A stretch of DNA of 64,000 bases. Source: Bordetella genomosp. 13 (GTDB taxonomy: Bacteria > Pseudomonadota > Gammaproteobacteria > Burkholderiales > Burkholderiaceae_B). The position numbers and the translations under genes are program-made. The stretch is taken from assembly GCF_002119665.1 (NCBI RefSeq), contig NZ_CP021111.1, positions 248,001 to 312,000 on the forward strand, written 5' to 3'. This document shows, piece by piece, positions 29,009-37,548 of this stretch; the first letter of the stretch is position 1; each line of letters starts with the position of its first letter. The notes under the pieces were generated by a model. That model had not been told where the DNA came from and searched no databases. It saw nothing but the letters and a program-made list of their open reading frames with translations.

Positions 29009-29914
29009 ATGACCCGCCACTTTGACGATCTGCAACTGGGCAGCATCGAGATGTTCTGCCTGGCCGCGGAACTCAGCAGCTTCACCGCGGCCGCGAACGC
29101 GGCAGGTGTCACGCCGGCGGCCGTCAGCCGCAGCGTGTCGCGGCTGGAGGCGCGGCTGGGCATACGGCTTTTCGTGCGCAGCACGCGGCATATCCGGTTG
29201 AGCGACGAAGGGCGCGCCTACTTCGATCAGGTACGACCCGCCATCGCGCAGCTGGTCGACGCCGAGCGGCAGGTGGGCGGGCAGGACGCGGCCGGAAGGC
29301 TGCGCATCAGCTTGCCTACGCCCTACGCGCATTACCGCGTCCTGCCGCTGTTGCCGGCGTTTCGGGACAAGCACCCCAACGTTGACGTCCATGTCCATAT
29401 CAGCAACCGCAATGTCGATTTCGCCGACGACGGCTATGACCTCTCGGTGCGCGGGCGAGCGCCCGACGATTCGGCGCTGATCGCGCGCAAGCTGGAGGAT
29501 GCGGAACTGGTGGTGGTCGGGGCTCCGGACTATCTGCGCAGACGCGGCACGCCGCAGACGCTCGAGGATCTGGCCGCGCACGACTGCATCCAGTTCGACC
29601 GGCCGAGCAGCGGGCGCCGCATTCCGTGGACCTTCCGGGTCGATGGCGAATCCGCCGACATCCTGACCGACGGGCCTTATGGCACGGGCGAGGACGTGCT
29701 GGGCGGCGTCACGCTGGCGCGGGCGGGCGCGGGGCTCTTCCAGACGTATCGCTTCGTGGTCGAGGCCGATCTGCGCGAGGGCGGGCTGACCGAGGTGCTG
29801 CAGCAGCATGGCGGCAGTACCCGGCCGTTCGTGCTGCTGTACCCGCACGCCCGGCACGTGTCGCGCCGCGTGCGGGCGTTCGTCGATTTCCTGGTCGACC
29901 AGTTGGGGGACTGA
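29009..29914 (+). CDS. LysR-family regulator
   Basis: A 301-residue LysR protein of the DsdC/GcvA-like group commonly found beside SDR genes. HTH: SSFTAAANAAGVTPAAVSRS, with RLGIRLFVRSTRHIRL after it. The ligand domain includes RLRISLPTPYAHYRVLPLLP. The ribosome site CAGGAG sits 5 nt before the ATG at 29009, so the longer frame from 28919 is not used. It is convergent with the RidA-SDR pair rather than divergent, so it may control them from a distance or regulate other genes. Confidence 0.88.
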   Translation: MTRHFDDLQLGSIEMFCLAAELSSFTAAANAAGVTPAAVSRSVSRLEARLGIRLFVRSTRHIRLSDEGRAYFDQVRPAIAQLVDAERQVGGQDAAGRLRISLPTPYAHYRVLPLLPAFRDKHPNVDVHVHISNRNVDFADDGYDLSVRGRAPDDSALIARKLEDAELVVVGAPDYLRRRGTPQTLEDLAAHDCIQFDRPSSGRRIPWTFRVDGESADILTDGPYGTGEDVLGGVTLARAGAGLFQTYRFVVEADLREGGLTEVLQQHGGSTRPFVLLYPHARHVSRRVRAFVDFLVDQLGD

Positions 29915-29922
29915 GCGCGCGC

Positions 29923-30387
29923 TCAGACGCCTTTGAGCTGCGCGATCGCCACCAGGATGACCGCCGCATTGCCCGGCTGTTGCGCGACCGAATTGGCGGT
30001 GCGCGCATGGCCGGCCTTGTCGCCGAGCACACGGGCAAACAGGCCCGATGCGCCGTCCAGGACCGCGGGCTGGTCCAGGAAGCCAGGCGCGCTGGCGACG
30101 TAGCCTTCGACGCGGACGAGGTGATCCAGCCGGTCGAAGCCGCCGGCGTGCTGGCGGATCTGCGCCAACACGTTCAGCGCGGCCAGTTCCGCGGCCTGCC
30201 GGCCCTGGTCGACGGTCAGCTCCGCGCCGACGCGGCCCTGCCAGACGACCCGCCCGTCGCGCAGCGGCAACTGGCCCGAGATGAACAGCAGATCGCCCGC
30301 CTGGCTCGCGGCGGTGTACTGCCCCAGGGGCTGGGGCGCGGACGGCAGGCTGAGGCCGAGTTCGGCCAATTTGGCTTCAATGGACAT
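29923..30387 (-). CDS. RidA/YjgF-family protein
   Basis: A 154-residue RidA-superfamily protein, from MSIEAKLAELGLSLP. RidA proteins hydrolyse reactive enamine/imine intermediates, while many paralogues act in catabolic operons. The fold signature is present: ASQAGDLLFISGQLPLRDG, QAAELAALNVLAQIRQHAG and RVEGYVASAPGFLDQP. The archetypal C-terminal Arg-Glu pair (RxxVE) is not seen; the end reads AVILVAIAQLKGV, so true imine deaminase activity is doubtful. It belongs to the YjgH/Rid6-7-like branch with HARTANSVAQQPGNAAV. It is 50 bp after the SDR gene and probably co-transcribed. Confidence 0.87.
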   Translation of the reverse strand: MSIEAKLAELGLSLPSAPQPLGQYTAASQAGDLLFISGQLPLRDGRVVWQGRVGAELTVDQGRQAAELAALNVLAQIRQHAGGFDRLDHLVRVEGYVASAPGFLDQPAVLDGASGLFARVLGDKAGHARTANSVAQQPGNAAVILVAIAQLKGV

Positions 30388-30437
30388 GATGGGTATCCCG
30401 GTGCGCGGAACGCCGCGGGGGGCGTTCCGTCTGGGCG

Positions 30438-31184
30438 CTACCAATGGCCGGCGGCGGCGCCGCCGTCGACCGGAAGGATCGCGCCGGTGGTATAGGCCGA
30501 ATCGGTCAGGTAGGTGACCGCACCGACAATGTCTTCCACCTTGCCCATGCGTCCCGCCGGCTGCAGGGAATTCAGGAAGCCGAACGTGGCGGGATCGTGC
30601 ATCGGCGTCTCGATGATGCCGGGCGCCACCGCATTGACGCGGATGTTCTTGTCCGACAGTTCGATGGCCAGCGCCCGCGTGGCGTGATTCAGGCCACCCT
30701 TGATCAGCACGGGCAGCAGCGCCGGCACGCGGCTGCTGGGCTGCATGGCGATGCTGGCGGTGATGTTCACGATATGGCCGTCGCGATGGTCCGCCATATG
30801 TGCGGCGGCCTGTTGGGTGATGTGGAAAAAGCCCTTCAGGTTGGTGTCGATGATGCGGTCCAGGTCATCGCCGGTGTACTCGCCCAGGGGCTTCGGGATG
30901 AAGATGCCGGCGTTGTTGATCAGCACATCGATGCGGCCGAAACGCTCGGTGGCCTGGCGCACGATCTCGCGGGCGGTGCTGGCCAGGGCGATGTCGCCGG
31001 CAACCGCAAGGAAGCGGTCGGGAAGGCCGAGGTCGTCCTGGCGCAAGCGCCCGGCCGCCGCATCGAGGCCTTGCTGGCTGCGGGCATTGCCCACGACGTT
31101 GTCGCCGCGGCGCAGGTAGGCCTGCGCCAGGGCAAATCCGATTCCGCTGGACGCGCCCGTGATCACTACAGTCTTGTTCGACAT
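30438..31184 (-). CDS. Short-chain dehydrogenase/reductase lacking the usual Tyr
   Basis: A 248-residue classical-length SDR. The cofactor motif TGASSGIGFAL, the NNAGIF motif and the active-site serine region (NITASIAM) are present. The catalytic Y-x-x-x-K is altered: the segment reads ALLPVLIKGGLNHATRALAIE, so the lysine remains but the tyrosine position is proline. The end ILPVDGGAAAGHW is normal. Either the enzyme uses another proton donor, or it does not perform the standard oxidoreduction. GGAG before the ATG at 31184 sets the start. It forms an operon with the downstream RidA gene and is divergent from the racemase-like gene. Confidence 0.9.
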   Translation of the reverse strand: MSNKTVVITGASSGIGFALAQAYLRRGDNVVGNARSQQGLDAAAGRLRQDDLGLPDRFLAVAGDIALASTAREIVRQATERFGRIDVLINNAGIFIPKPLGEYTGDDLDRIIDTNLKGFFHITQQAAAHMADHRDGHIVNITASIAMQPSSRVPALLPVLIKGGLNHATRALAIELSDKNIRVNAVAPGIIETPMHDPATFGFLNSLQPAGRMGKVEDIVGAVTYLTDSAYTTGAILPVDGGAAAGHW

Positions 31185-31436
31185 TTCAATTCTCCGGTTT
31201 GGCATTTGGGGGTTGCCTGCGCGCTCAGACAGTGAGACGAACTATAGGAGGCGGCGCGCGGGCGATAAACGCCCTCGGAGGAACATGACTTGATACGTTG
31301 TGGAACAGCGGCCTGTCGCCCCGAACGACAGGCGCGACTTCATGGTATCGCCAGTACCCGTATCCGCAGTGGACTTGTTGGGGCGCCAGGGCAGCACAAC
31401 AATGCGGCCTGCATTCATCCCGACAGGAGCACGTCC

Positions 31437-32066
31437 ATGCGAATTTCGTTTCTGCACACAATCGAAAGCAATCAGGCCGTATTCGACGCCGTGGCCTTGC
31501 AAGAGGGATTGACTGCGACGCGCCATGCCGTGCGCGCTGACTTGCGGCAGGCCATCGTTCAACAGTCAACGCCGAGCGCCGACATACGGCGCCAGATTCA
31601 AGATGCGCTGGGGGCGCTGGCGATGGACGCCGACGCTGTGATCGTCTCGTGCGCCATCCTGGGTCCCGCGGTCGATGCCATCCAGGATTTTCCAACTCCT
31701 GTCATCCGGGCCGATATCGCGCTGGCCGACGCGGCAGCCCGCGGGGGCAAGGACATTGTCGTCCTCTGCGCTGTCGAGTCGACCATCGAGGCCAATGAAG
31801 CGCTGTTCGGACGCTACGCCGCCCAGACCGGATCCCGCGTGACGGTGCTACTGGTTCCCGAGGCTTGGGACCTGTTTCAGCGCGGCCAAGCCCAGGCATG
31901 CCTTCAAGCGTGTGCGCAGGCCGCGCAAGACGCCTATGAACACGGGGCTGACGTGGTGGCATTTGCCCATCCCTGGATGGCGCCCGCCGCGCAACTGGTG
32001 AGTGGCGAGCGTCGGCCCATGCATGGCGCAGAGGCGGCAATCCGTGCCGCTGGCAAGAAGAACTGA
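31437..32066 (+). CDS. Aspartate/glutamate/hydantoin racemase-like protein
   Basis: A 209-residue protein of the Asp/Glu racemase superfamily. The first catalytic cysteine region is VIVSCAILGPAV. The second, usually G-C-A-G or similar, reads VVAFAHPWMAPAA, so the second cysteine is missing. A one-base racemase-like or decarboxylase-like (arylmalonate-type) reaction, or a non-catalytic role, is therefore possible. The ribosome site ACAGGAG precedes the ATG at 31437; the longer upstream frame is not used. It is divergent from the SDR gene across ~250 bp that shows no recognised site. Confidence 0.78.
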   Translation: MRISFLHTIESNQAVFDAVALQEGLTATRHAVRADLRQAIVQQSTPSADIRRQIQDALGALAMDADAVIVSCAILGPAVDAIQDFPTPVIRADIALADAAARGGKDIVVLCAVESTIEANEALFGRYAAQTGSRVTVLLVPEAWDLFQRGQAQACLQACAQAAQDAYEHGADVVAFAHPWMAPAAQLVSGERRPMHGAEAAIRAAGKKN

Positions 32067-32110
32067 AATGCCCGGCCTCCACATCCAGTGAGGCGCGATT
32101 TCCATGAGGC

Positions 32111-32551
32111 TCACGCAGCGCGACGGTACGACACCCGTTCGTTCAGCAGGGCGTTGTAGAAGTCCGTGGCCGCCTTGTTCTGCTTGAGCAGCGTGTTGCC
32201 GTCCTGCAGCAGCCCTGGTATGCGGTGACATCGCTGCACGTCTTCATAATGCGTGACGAACTGGTCTCCGAACGTGCGCTTGATGATGTTGGCGTCGATC
32301 ATCTCGCGTTCGCAGCATCGCGCCACCAGCTCGAGCGTGTTGACGGTCTTGATGATGTCGTAGGTGACAGGCCGGACGGGATCGATCGATTTCAAGGCGG
32401 CCACGTGGTCCCACAAGGGAACCAGAAGCTGCCGCTGCAGCAGCTGCTTCTGGCCCAGGTATACCTGGTATGCCACGACGATGGCGATGGTCGCGGCAAT
32501 GGCGGACAGTACGGTTGCCGCGTCGCCTGCCGATATCGGAGAAGTGTCCAT
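32111..32551 (-). CDS. Small membrane-anchored protein, DUF4760-like
   Basis: A 146-residue protein with one N-terminal transmembrane helix (VLSAIAATIAIVVAYQVYLG) and a cytosolic helical region. The text around the helix and KTVNTLELVARCCEREMID with TFGDQFVTHYED resemble DUF4760-type proteins, which sit beside the membrane and have no known function. It stands alone between the racemase-like gene (convergent) and the deacetylase gene. No partner gene is evident, and I do not assign a function. Confidence 0.65.
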   Translation of the reverse strand: MDTSPISAGDAATVLSAIAATIAIVVAYQVYLGQKQLLQRQLLVPLWDHVAALKSIDPVRPVTYDIIKTVNTLELVARCCEREMIDANIIKRTFGDQFVTHYEDVQRCHRIPGLLQDGNTLLKQNKAATDFYNALLNERVSYRRAA

Positions 32552-32719
32552 GATCTTTCCGCTCGCGGGGTCGGTGGGTGACGACTATTGGAATACGAGG
32601 TCTGCTGCGGAGTGATCATACGTCGAAGGCGACGGCGTCCAGGGGCCTAAAAAGGACGATGGAGAGGTGTAGGCTGTTGGGCCGAGTCGCTTGCCCGGCG
32701 CGGGCCGCGCGCGAGGCGC

Positions 32720-33898
32720 TCAGACTTGGCAGAGATACTCCGTCAGCCGCGCCAGCATCAGGTCGCAGGCCTCTATCTGCGACACCTCGACATATTCGTC
32801 CGCCTTGTGCGCCACTTCGATGCTGCCCGGCCCGCACACCAGAACGGCGGTCTGGTTCCATTGCTGGCGAAACAGCCCGCCCTCGGTGCCGAAGGCCACT
32901 TTGGTCAGGGGCGTGTCGGCCGGCAGCAGCGACGCAAGCAGGCTGACGGCCGGGGAGTCTTCCGGCGTGGCCAGACCCGGATACGCATTGACCAGCTGCA
33001 CCTGGGGCGGGACGGCGTCGGGCAGCGCCTGCGCATCGCGCATGCGCGCCCTGGTCAGTTCGAGAATGCGGTCCAGGATCTGCGCGGGCTCGTCTCCGGC
33101 CACGTTGCGGATCTCGAAGTTCACCTCGCAGTCGGACGGCACGATATTCAGCGCCGTGCCGCCGCGTATGGTGCCGGCATGCACCGTGGTGTAAGGCACG
33201 GCATAGCCTTCTTCGCGCGCGCCGTGGCTGGCCAGGTCCTGCTGCACGTCGCGCAGCGCGTCGATCAGGTCGGACGCCGTGTGGATGGCGTTCACATAGC
33301 GGGGCGCCAGGCCCGAGTGCCCGGCCTGGCCGCAGCATAGGGCGCGATAGGCCGCCTTGCCCTTGTGGCCGGTGCCGATCTTCATCAGGGTGGGTTCACC
33401 CACCAGGCACAGCGACGGTGCGGGCCGCATGTCCGCCAGCGCGCGGATCAGGTGACGCACGCCCACGCAGCCGATCTCTTCGTCGAACGACAGCGCCAGT
33501 TGCAGCGGCCGCCTCAGCGGCTGGCGCGCCGCGCGGATCATGGCCATGACGGCGCAGGCCACGAAGCCCTTCATGTCCGAACTGCCGCGGCCGTAGATGC
33601 GGCCGTCGCGTTCGGTGGCCTCGAAGGGCGGAACGGTCCAGGGTTGGCCTTCGACGGGCACCACGTCGGTGTGGCCCGACAGCATCACTCCGGGCACATC
33701 TGTCGGGCCGACCGAGGCGTGGAGGTTGCAGCGCGACGCGTCCTGCGGATCGGGAACCAGCATGGAAGCGATGCCGGCGTGTTCCAGCAGCTCTTGCACG
33801 CGGGCCATCAGGCCGGCGTTGGGCTTCAGCGTGACCGAGGGAAAGGCGATCAGCTCGCGCAGCAGGTCGAGACTGGACGAAGGACAGGCTTGGCTCAT
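32720..33898 (-). CDS. ArgE-type M20 deacylase
   Basis: A 392-residue zinc metallohydrolase of the M20 family, closest in form to acetylornithine deacetylase ArgE. Zinc ligands and catalytic acid are visible: MLSGHTDVVPV, GRGSSDMKGFVA, SFDEEIGCVGVRHL (catalytic Glu pair) and LVGEPT. The dimerisation lid lies around residues 175-290. Most Alcaligenaceae make arginine through ArgJ, and this gene is surrounded by transport and catabolic genes, so it more likely removes an acyl group from an imported compound than serves arginine synthesis. It is 21 bp after the LysR gene. Confidence 0.88.
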   Translation of the reverse strand: MSQACPSSSLDLLRELIAFPSVTLKPNAGLMARVQELLEHAGIASMLVPDPQDASRCNLHASVGPTDVPGVMLSGHTDVVPVEGQPWTVPPFEATERDGRIYGRGSSDMKGFVACAVMAMIRAARQPLRRPLQLALSFDEEIGCVGVRHLIRALADMRPAPSLCLVGEPTLMKIGTGHKGKAAYRALCCGQAGHSGLAPRYVNAIHTASDLIDALRDVQQDLASHGAREEGYAVPYTTVHAGTIRGGTALNIVPSDCEVNFEIRNVAGDEPAQILDRILELTRARMRDAQALPDAVPPQVQLVNAYPGLATPEDSPAVSLLASLLPADTPLTKVAFGTEGGLFRQQWNQTAVLVCGPGSIEVAHKADEYVEVSQIEACDLMLARLTEYLCQV

Positions 33899-33919
33899 GA
33901 GGACTCGGGAGGGCTGCAG

Positions 33920-34897
33920 TCAGGACGAGGAATCGGCCGACATGCCGGCCATGTAGGGGTCGAAGAAGCTGGCGGCGCTCATGCCCGGGATGTATTGATC
34001 CGAGATATAGGCGCGGCAGCGCTGCATGAATGCCTGGGCCAGGCGTGAGGGTTTCATGGGCTTGTACGTGGCGATGCCCAGCAGCATGGGGCGGTGTTCG
34101 CCGGCCAGTCTCAGGCGCACCACCCGCTTGCCGTCCAGCGACTGATTGGATTTCGGCCGCACGTTGAAGAGTGTGTAGCCGATGCCGTTGGCCACCATGG
34201 ATCGCACGACGTCCTCGGAGCGCGAGCGTGCCACGACGTTGGGTTCCACCCCGGCCTTGGCATAGATCGACATGAAGTATTCGCGGCTCATCGGCAGATC
34301 GAGCAGCACCATGGGCTGCGGCGCCAGTTCGTCCAGCGTGACGGCAAGCTGCTGGGCAAGTGGATGCAGCTCGCTGACCAGCACGTGCGGAGGCAGGTGC
34401 GCCAGCATCTCGAAGCCGATCTCGTCGCCCAGCTGCAGGTCATAGGTGAGGGCGACGTCGATCTCGAGCGTTTGCAGCTTGCCGATCAGCTCCTGCTGGT
34501 CGCCCTCGATCATGTGCAGTTCCACTTTGTCGAAGGCGCGCGAGAAACCGAAGATGACCTCGGGCGCGATCATGGCCGCGAGCGGGTGAAAGCATCCCAC
34601 GCGCAGCACGCCCTGGATGGTGTCGCTGGACACCGAGGCGACTTCGTACAGGCGCGAGGCCCGTTCCAGCAGGTCTTCGCATTCCTGCATGACCTGCGTG
34701 CCGAGCGTCGTCAGCGCGAGCCCCTTGGAGGGATGGCGCACGAACAACTGCACGCCCAGTTCTGTTTCGATGTGCGCGATCGCTGCCGAGATGGAGGGCG
34801 GGGAGATATGGATCTGGGCGGAGGCCGACGCGATGCTGCCGTGCTTGGCAGTGGCGACGAAGTACTCCATCTGGCGCAGCGAAATGCGATTGAGCAT
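33920..34897 (-). CDS. LysR-family regulator of the importer/catabolic locus
   Basis: A 325-residue LysR protein. HTH: GSIASASAQIHISPPSISAA, then TELGVQLFVRHPSKGLALT. The ligand-binding domain is full length. It is on the same strand as the deacylase that follows within 21 bp, so both are probably one transcript; LysR genes more often face away from their targets. It lies between the RidA/DUF1028 pair and the deacylase and is the only regulator gene in the 32.7-43.6 kb locus, so it is the natural controller. Inducer unknown. Confidence 0.9.
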   Translation of the reverse strand: MLNRISLRQMEYFVATAKHGSIASASAQIHISPPSISAAIAHIETELGVQLFVRHPSKGLALTTLGTQVMQECEDLLERASRLYEVASVSSDTIQGVLRVGCFHPLAAMIAPEVIFGFSRAFDKVELHMIEGDQQELIGKLQTLEIDVALTYDLQLGDEIGFEMLAHLPPHVLVSELHPLAQQLAVTLDELAPQPMVLLDLPMSREYFMSIYAKAGVEPNVVARSRSEDVVRSMVANGIGYTLFNVRPKSNQSLDGKRVVRLRLAGEHRPMLLGIATYKPMKPSRLAQAFMQRCRAYISDQYIPGMSAASFFDPYMAGMSADSSS

Positions 34898-35084
34898 GGT
34901 CCGATGAGAGAAAGCGGGATCGATTGGCAGCCTGGGGCTGGCGAATCGGACGTGCGAAGGCGATGTCTGTGTCGACGGTGCCGCGCGGATCCGTGATCCC
35001 GCAGTGTATTCACGATGCCCGTGTAACGGGGCGCGATGTCACTCAGTGTTTCTCCGGTGGCCCTGCATGCTCGCGCAAGCGCTG

Positions 35085-35756
35085 TCACAGGTCTCCGGGC
35101 ACGCCGAAGCTGGGTGCGGCGCGCGGATCTTTCGCGCGCGTGATGTAGTCCTGCACCTGCGGTTCGTAGACCTTCCACACCTGATACAGCGCCTGGACGG
35201 GATCGTCTTCCACCCAATCCAGGCGCAGGTCCACGATAGGCCAGTCCATGTCTCCGTACACCAGCAGCCCGGCGGAGTGCACCGGGCCTTCTTCGCCGCC
35301 GGCGGCCTGTCCCGCAAGCATCGCCTGCATCAGGCGTTCGGCCAGCGGCCCCTCGGCGCGGTCGAACGCCGCCAGCATGGCGGCGGGCACTTCCAGCGAG
35401 GCCAGCATGTTGCCGGCGCAGGCCGCGTGTTCGCCGGCGGCGCTGGCCAGCGTGCCCAGGGCACTGGCCCCCGTGTACACCGCCGGCGCATTCGCGGCGT
35501 CGATGGCCATGAGCTGGCGGTACGCGATGAACGGACGCCGCTGCAGCTGCGCCAGCGCCTGTTCTGGCGTGTGGCCGCCTGCCATCAGGTCCAGCGCCAG
35601 GGGACCCAGGGCCGGGTCGGTGATGTTCTGGCTGACCGCCGCGCCCACGCCCGCGCGGGCGCGGATACAGCGCGAGGCAACGGCCGGCGAGGAGGACGAG
35701 ACCGCGGCGCCGAACTGGCCGGAAGCGGGGCAGCGCGCGATGATCGAGAAGGTCAT
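35085..35756 (-). CDS. DUF1028 Ntn-hydrolase-like protein
   Basis: A 223-residue member of DUF1028. The N-terminus MTFSIIARCPASGQFGAAVSSSS and GVGAAVSQNITDPALG are diagnostic for the family, which adopts an Ntn-hydrolase-like fold. A well-defined reaction is not established. The C-terminal region has a family-typical DWPIVDLRLDW. The reading frame is open further upstream, but the conserved family start is the ATG at 35756. It lies 20 bp after a RidA gene; DUF1028-RidA pairs recur in bacterial catabolic clusters, suggesting amide or imine chemistry. That role is inference. Confidence 0.85.
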   Translation of the reverse strand: MTFSIIARCPASGQFGAAVSSSSPAVASRCIRARAGVGAAVSQNITDPALGPLALDLMAGGHTPEQALAQLQRRPFIAYRQLMAIDAANAPAVYTGASALGTLASAAGEHAACAGNMLASLEVPAAMLAAFDRAEGPLAERLMQAMLAGQAAGGEEGPVHSAGLLVYGDMDWPIVDLRLDWVEDDPVQALYQVWKVYEPQVQDYITRAKDPRAAPSFGVPGDL

Positions 35757-35776
35757 GGATAGGGCCTTGGCGCGGA

Positions 35777-36190
35777 TCAGTCGGGGATGACGGCGGTCGC
35801 GTCGATCTCGACCAGCCATTCGGGGCGGGCCAGCGCCGACACCACGATGCCGGTGGAGACGGGATACACGCCCTTCAGCCAGCGGCCTACCACGCGGTAC
35901 ACGGCCTCGCGGTAGCGGGGATCGATGATGTAGATGGTGATCTTGCAGATGTGCTCCAGCTCGCCGCCTGCCTCTTTCAACAGCATGGCGATATTGGCCA
36001 TGGCCTGCTCGGCCTGGCCGGCTGCGTCGCCGATGCACACGCTTTCCGAGGTGTCCAGGTTCTGGCCGATCTGCCCGCGCAGGAACACGGTGCTGCCGCG
36101 TGCGACCACGGCCTGGCACAGGTCATTGTCCAGATTCTGTTCGGGATAGGTGGCCTTGGTGTTGAAGGTGCGTATGCGGGTGTGTTTCAT
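35777..36190 (-). CDS. RidA-family protein paired with DUF1028
   Basis: A 137-residue RidA-superfamily protein starting MKHTRIRTFNTKATYPEQNL. Core segments: GSTVFLRGQIGQNLDT, AEQAMANIAMLLKEAGG and the end SALARPEWLVEIDATAVIPD. The last piece retains the family's R-x-x-x-x-V-E-I, the residues that in active RidA hold the substrate carboxylate and activate water. It could hydrolyse an imine made by a neighbour. First gene of its leftward unit, divergent from the ABC receptor gene across ~230 bp. Confidence 0.9.
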   Translation of the reverse strand: MKHTRIRTFNTKATYPEQNLDNDLCQAVVARGSTVFLRGQIGQNLDTSESVCIGDAAGQAEQAMANIAMLLKEAGGELEHICKITIYIIDPRYREAVYRVVGRWLKGVYPVSTGIVVSALARPEWLVEIDATAVIPD

Positions 36191-36421
36191 GGTCGCCTGG
36201 AAGAAGGATTCGGGCGGCCGCCGCGGCGCCGCAATGCCGCGCCCGGCGGCCGGCCCACCGTCGAGATGTCTGCCATCGTCGGCCGAGGCGGCGGCGACGC
36301 CTATTTGTTTTTTCCGGGGGAGGCCTAAGGAAAAGGCGACTTGGCCCCTGGATGCGCCTCTCCCATCATCTGCGCTCAAGTCGGACGATCCGGCACGTCT
36401 ACACAACACAAGGGGTTTGCA

Positions 36422-37447
36422 ATGATTCGAAAGCTCGTGTCGGCCGGTGTGCTTGCCGCCGCCATGTTCGCCAGCGCGGCGTCGGCCCAGGACGCGCTGG
36501 TGGTCAGCACCTGGGGCGGCAGCTTCCGCGACCTGATCGACGAAAACATCGGCAAGGAATTCACGCGCCAGACCGGCGTGCCGGTGAAGTACATCACCGG
36601 CGGCACGATCGACCGCCTGAACAAGGCCAAGCTGGCCACCACACCCGAAAGCGACATCACGTTCACCACCTCGCACATCGGCTGGCTGTACGCCGACGGC
36701 AACCTGTTCGAGAAGCTGGACACGGCCAGGCTGTCGAACTATTCGCACTTGGTCGACCAGGCCAGGATCAGCCCGTACCACATCGGCAGCTGGGCCTACG
36801 TGTACACGATCGGCTATCGCCCCGATCTGGTGCCGCAGAGCATCAAGTTCGACAGCTGGAACGACCTGTGGAACCCGGCCCTGAAGGGCCGTCTGTCGTC
36901 GCCTGACTTCGATCCCAGCCACATCATCACCGTCTCGGCCATGCTGTCGGGCGGCGATGCCGCCACCTGGCAGAAGGGCGAGGAAAAGCTGAAGGCGCTG
37001 AAGCCCAACTTCAAGGCCTTCTACACCAATGACGCGAACAGCCAGCAGCTGATCGCCACGGGCGAGACGCCGGTGCAGGTCCTGCTGTCGATGAATGCCT
37101 ATTACATGATCGGCCAGGGCGTGCCCATCAAGGTGGTGATGCCCAAGGAAGGCGCCGTGCTGGGCGTGGACACCATGGGCATCATGAAGGGCAGCTCGAA
37201 GATCGACCTGGCCTACAAGTTCATGGACATCGCGCTGTCGTCGGAAGTGCAGTCCAGGATCGTGGCCGCCAAGAAGGCAAGCCCGGTGGTGGACAACGCC
37301 AAGGTGTCCGCCGAGGACGCGGCGCTGCCCGGCGTGTTCACGACCAAGGCGCAATGGGACACCCAGGCCATCGTCATCGACCACAAGCTGCGCGCGGAGA
37401 AGACGGCCGAATGGCGCAAGTGGTTCACTGAAAACCTCATGAACTGA
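36422..37447 (+). CDS. Polyamine-type ABC importer, periplasmic receptor
   Basis: A 341-residue solute-binding protein of the PotD/PotF class. Signal peptide about residues 1-22 (LVSAGVLAAAMFASAASAQ). The mature start DALVVSTWGGSFRDLIDENI is typical of this class and its many non-polyamine relatives. The polyamine-site acidic residues could not be confirmed, so the ligand may be another cationic or amide compound. AAGGGG precedes the ATG at 36422; the longer frame from 36341 is not needed. It begins a plus-strand receptor-permease-permease operon; the ATPase is in the opposing operon. Confidence 0.9.
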   Translation: MIRKLVSAGVLAAAMFASAASAQDALVVSTWGGSFRDLIDENIGKEFTRQTGVPVKYITGGTIDRLNKAKLATTPESDITFTTSHIGWLYADGNLFEKLDTARLSNYSHLVDQARISPYHIGSWAYVYTIGYRPDLVPQSIKFDSWNDLWNPALKGRLSSPDFDPSHIITVSAMLSGGDAATWQKGEEKLKALKPNFKAFYTNDANSQQLIATGETPVQVLLSMNAYYMIGQGVPIKVVMPKEGAVLGVDTMGIMKGSSKIDLAYKFMDIALSSEVQSRIVAAKKASPVVDNAKVSAEDAALPGVFTTKAQWDTQAIVIDHKLRAEKTAEWRKWFTENLMN

Positions 37448-37548
37448 CGGCACGCGCCCACCCCGCGCCGGCGTCCCGGAGGCTTTGCCGCCGCCGGGGC
37501 GCTAGCGTTTTACCGAACAGAAGCAAAACGGACGAAGACGGTCGATCT

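Noticed and set aside
32720..33898. Firm argE assignment
   Set aside because: M20 motifs are clear, but neighbours are catabolic and transport genes, so a role in arginine synthesis is not supported and the symbol is withheld.
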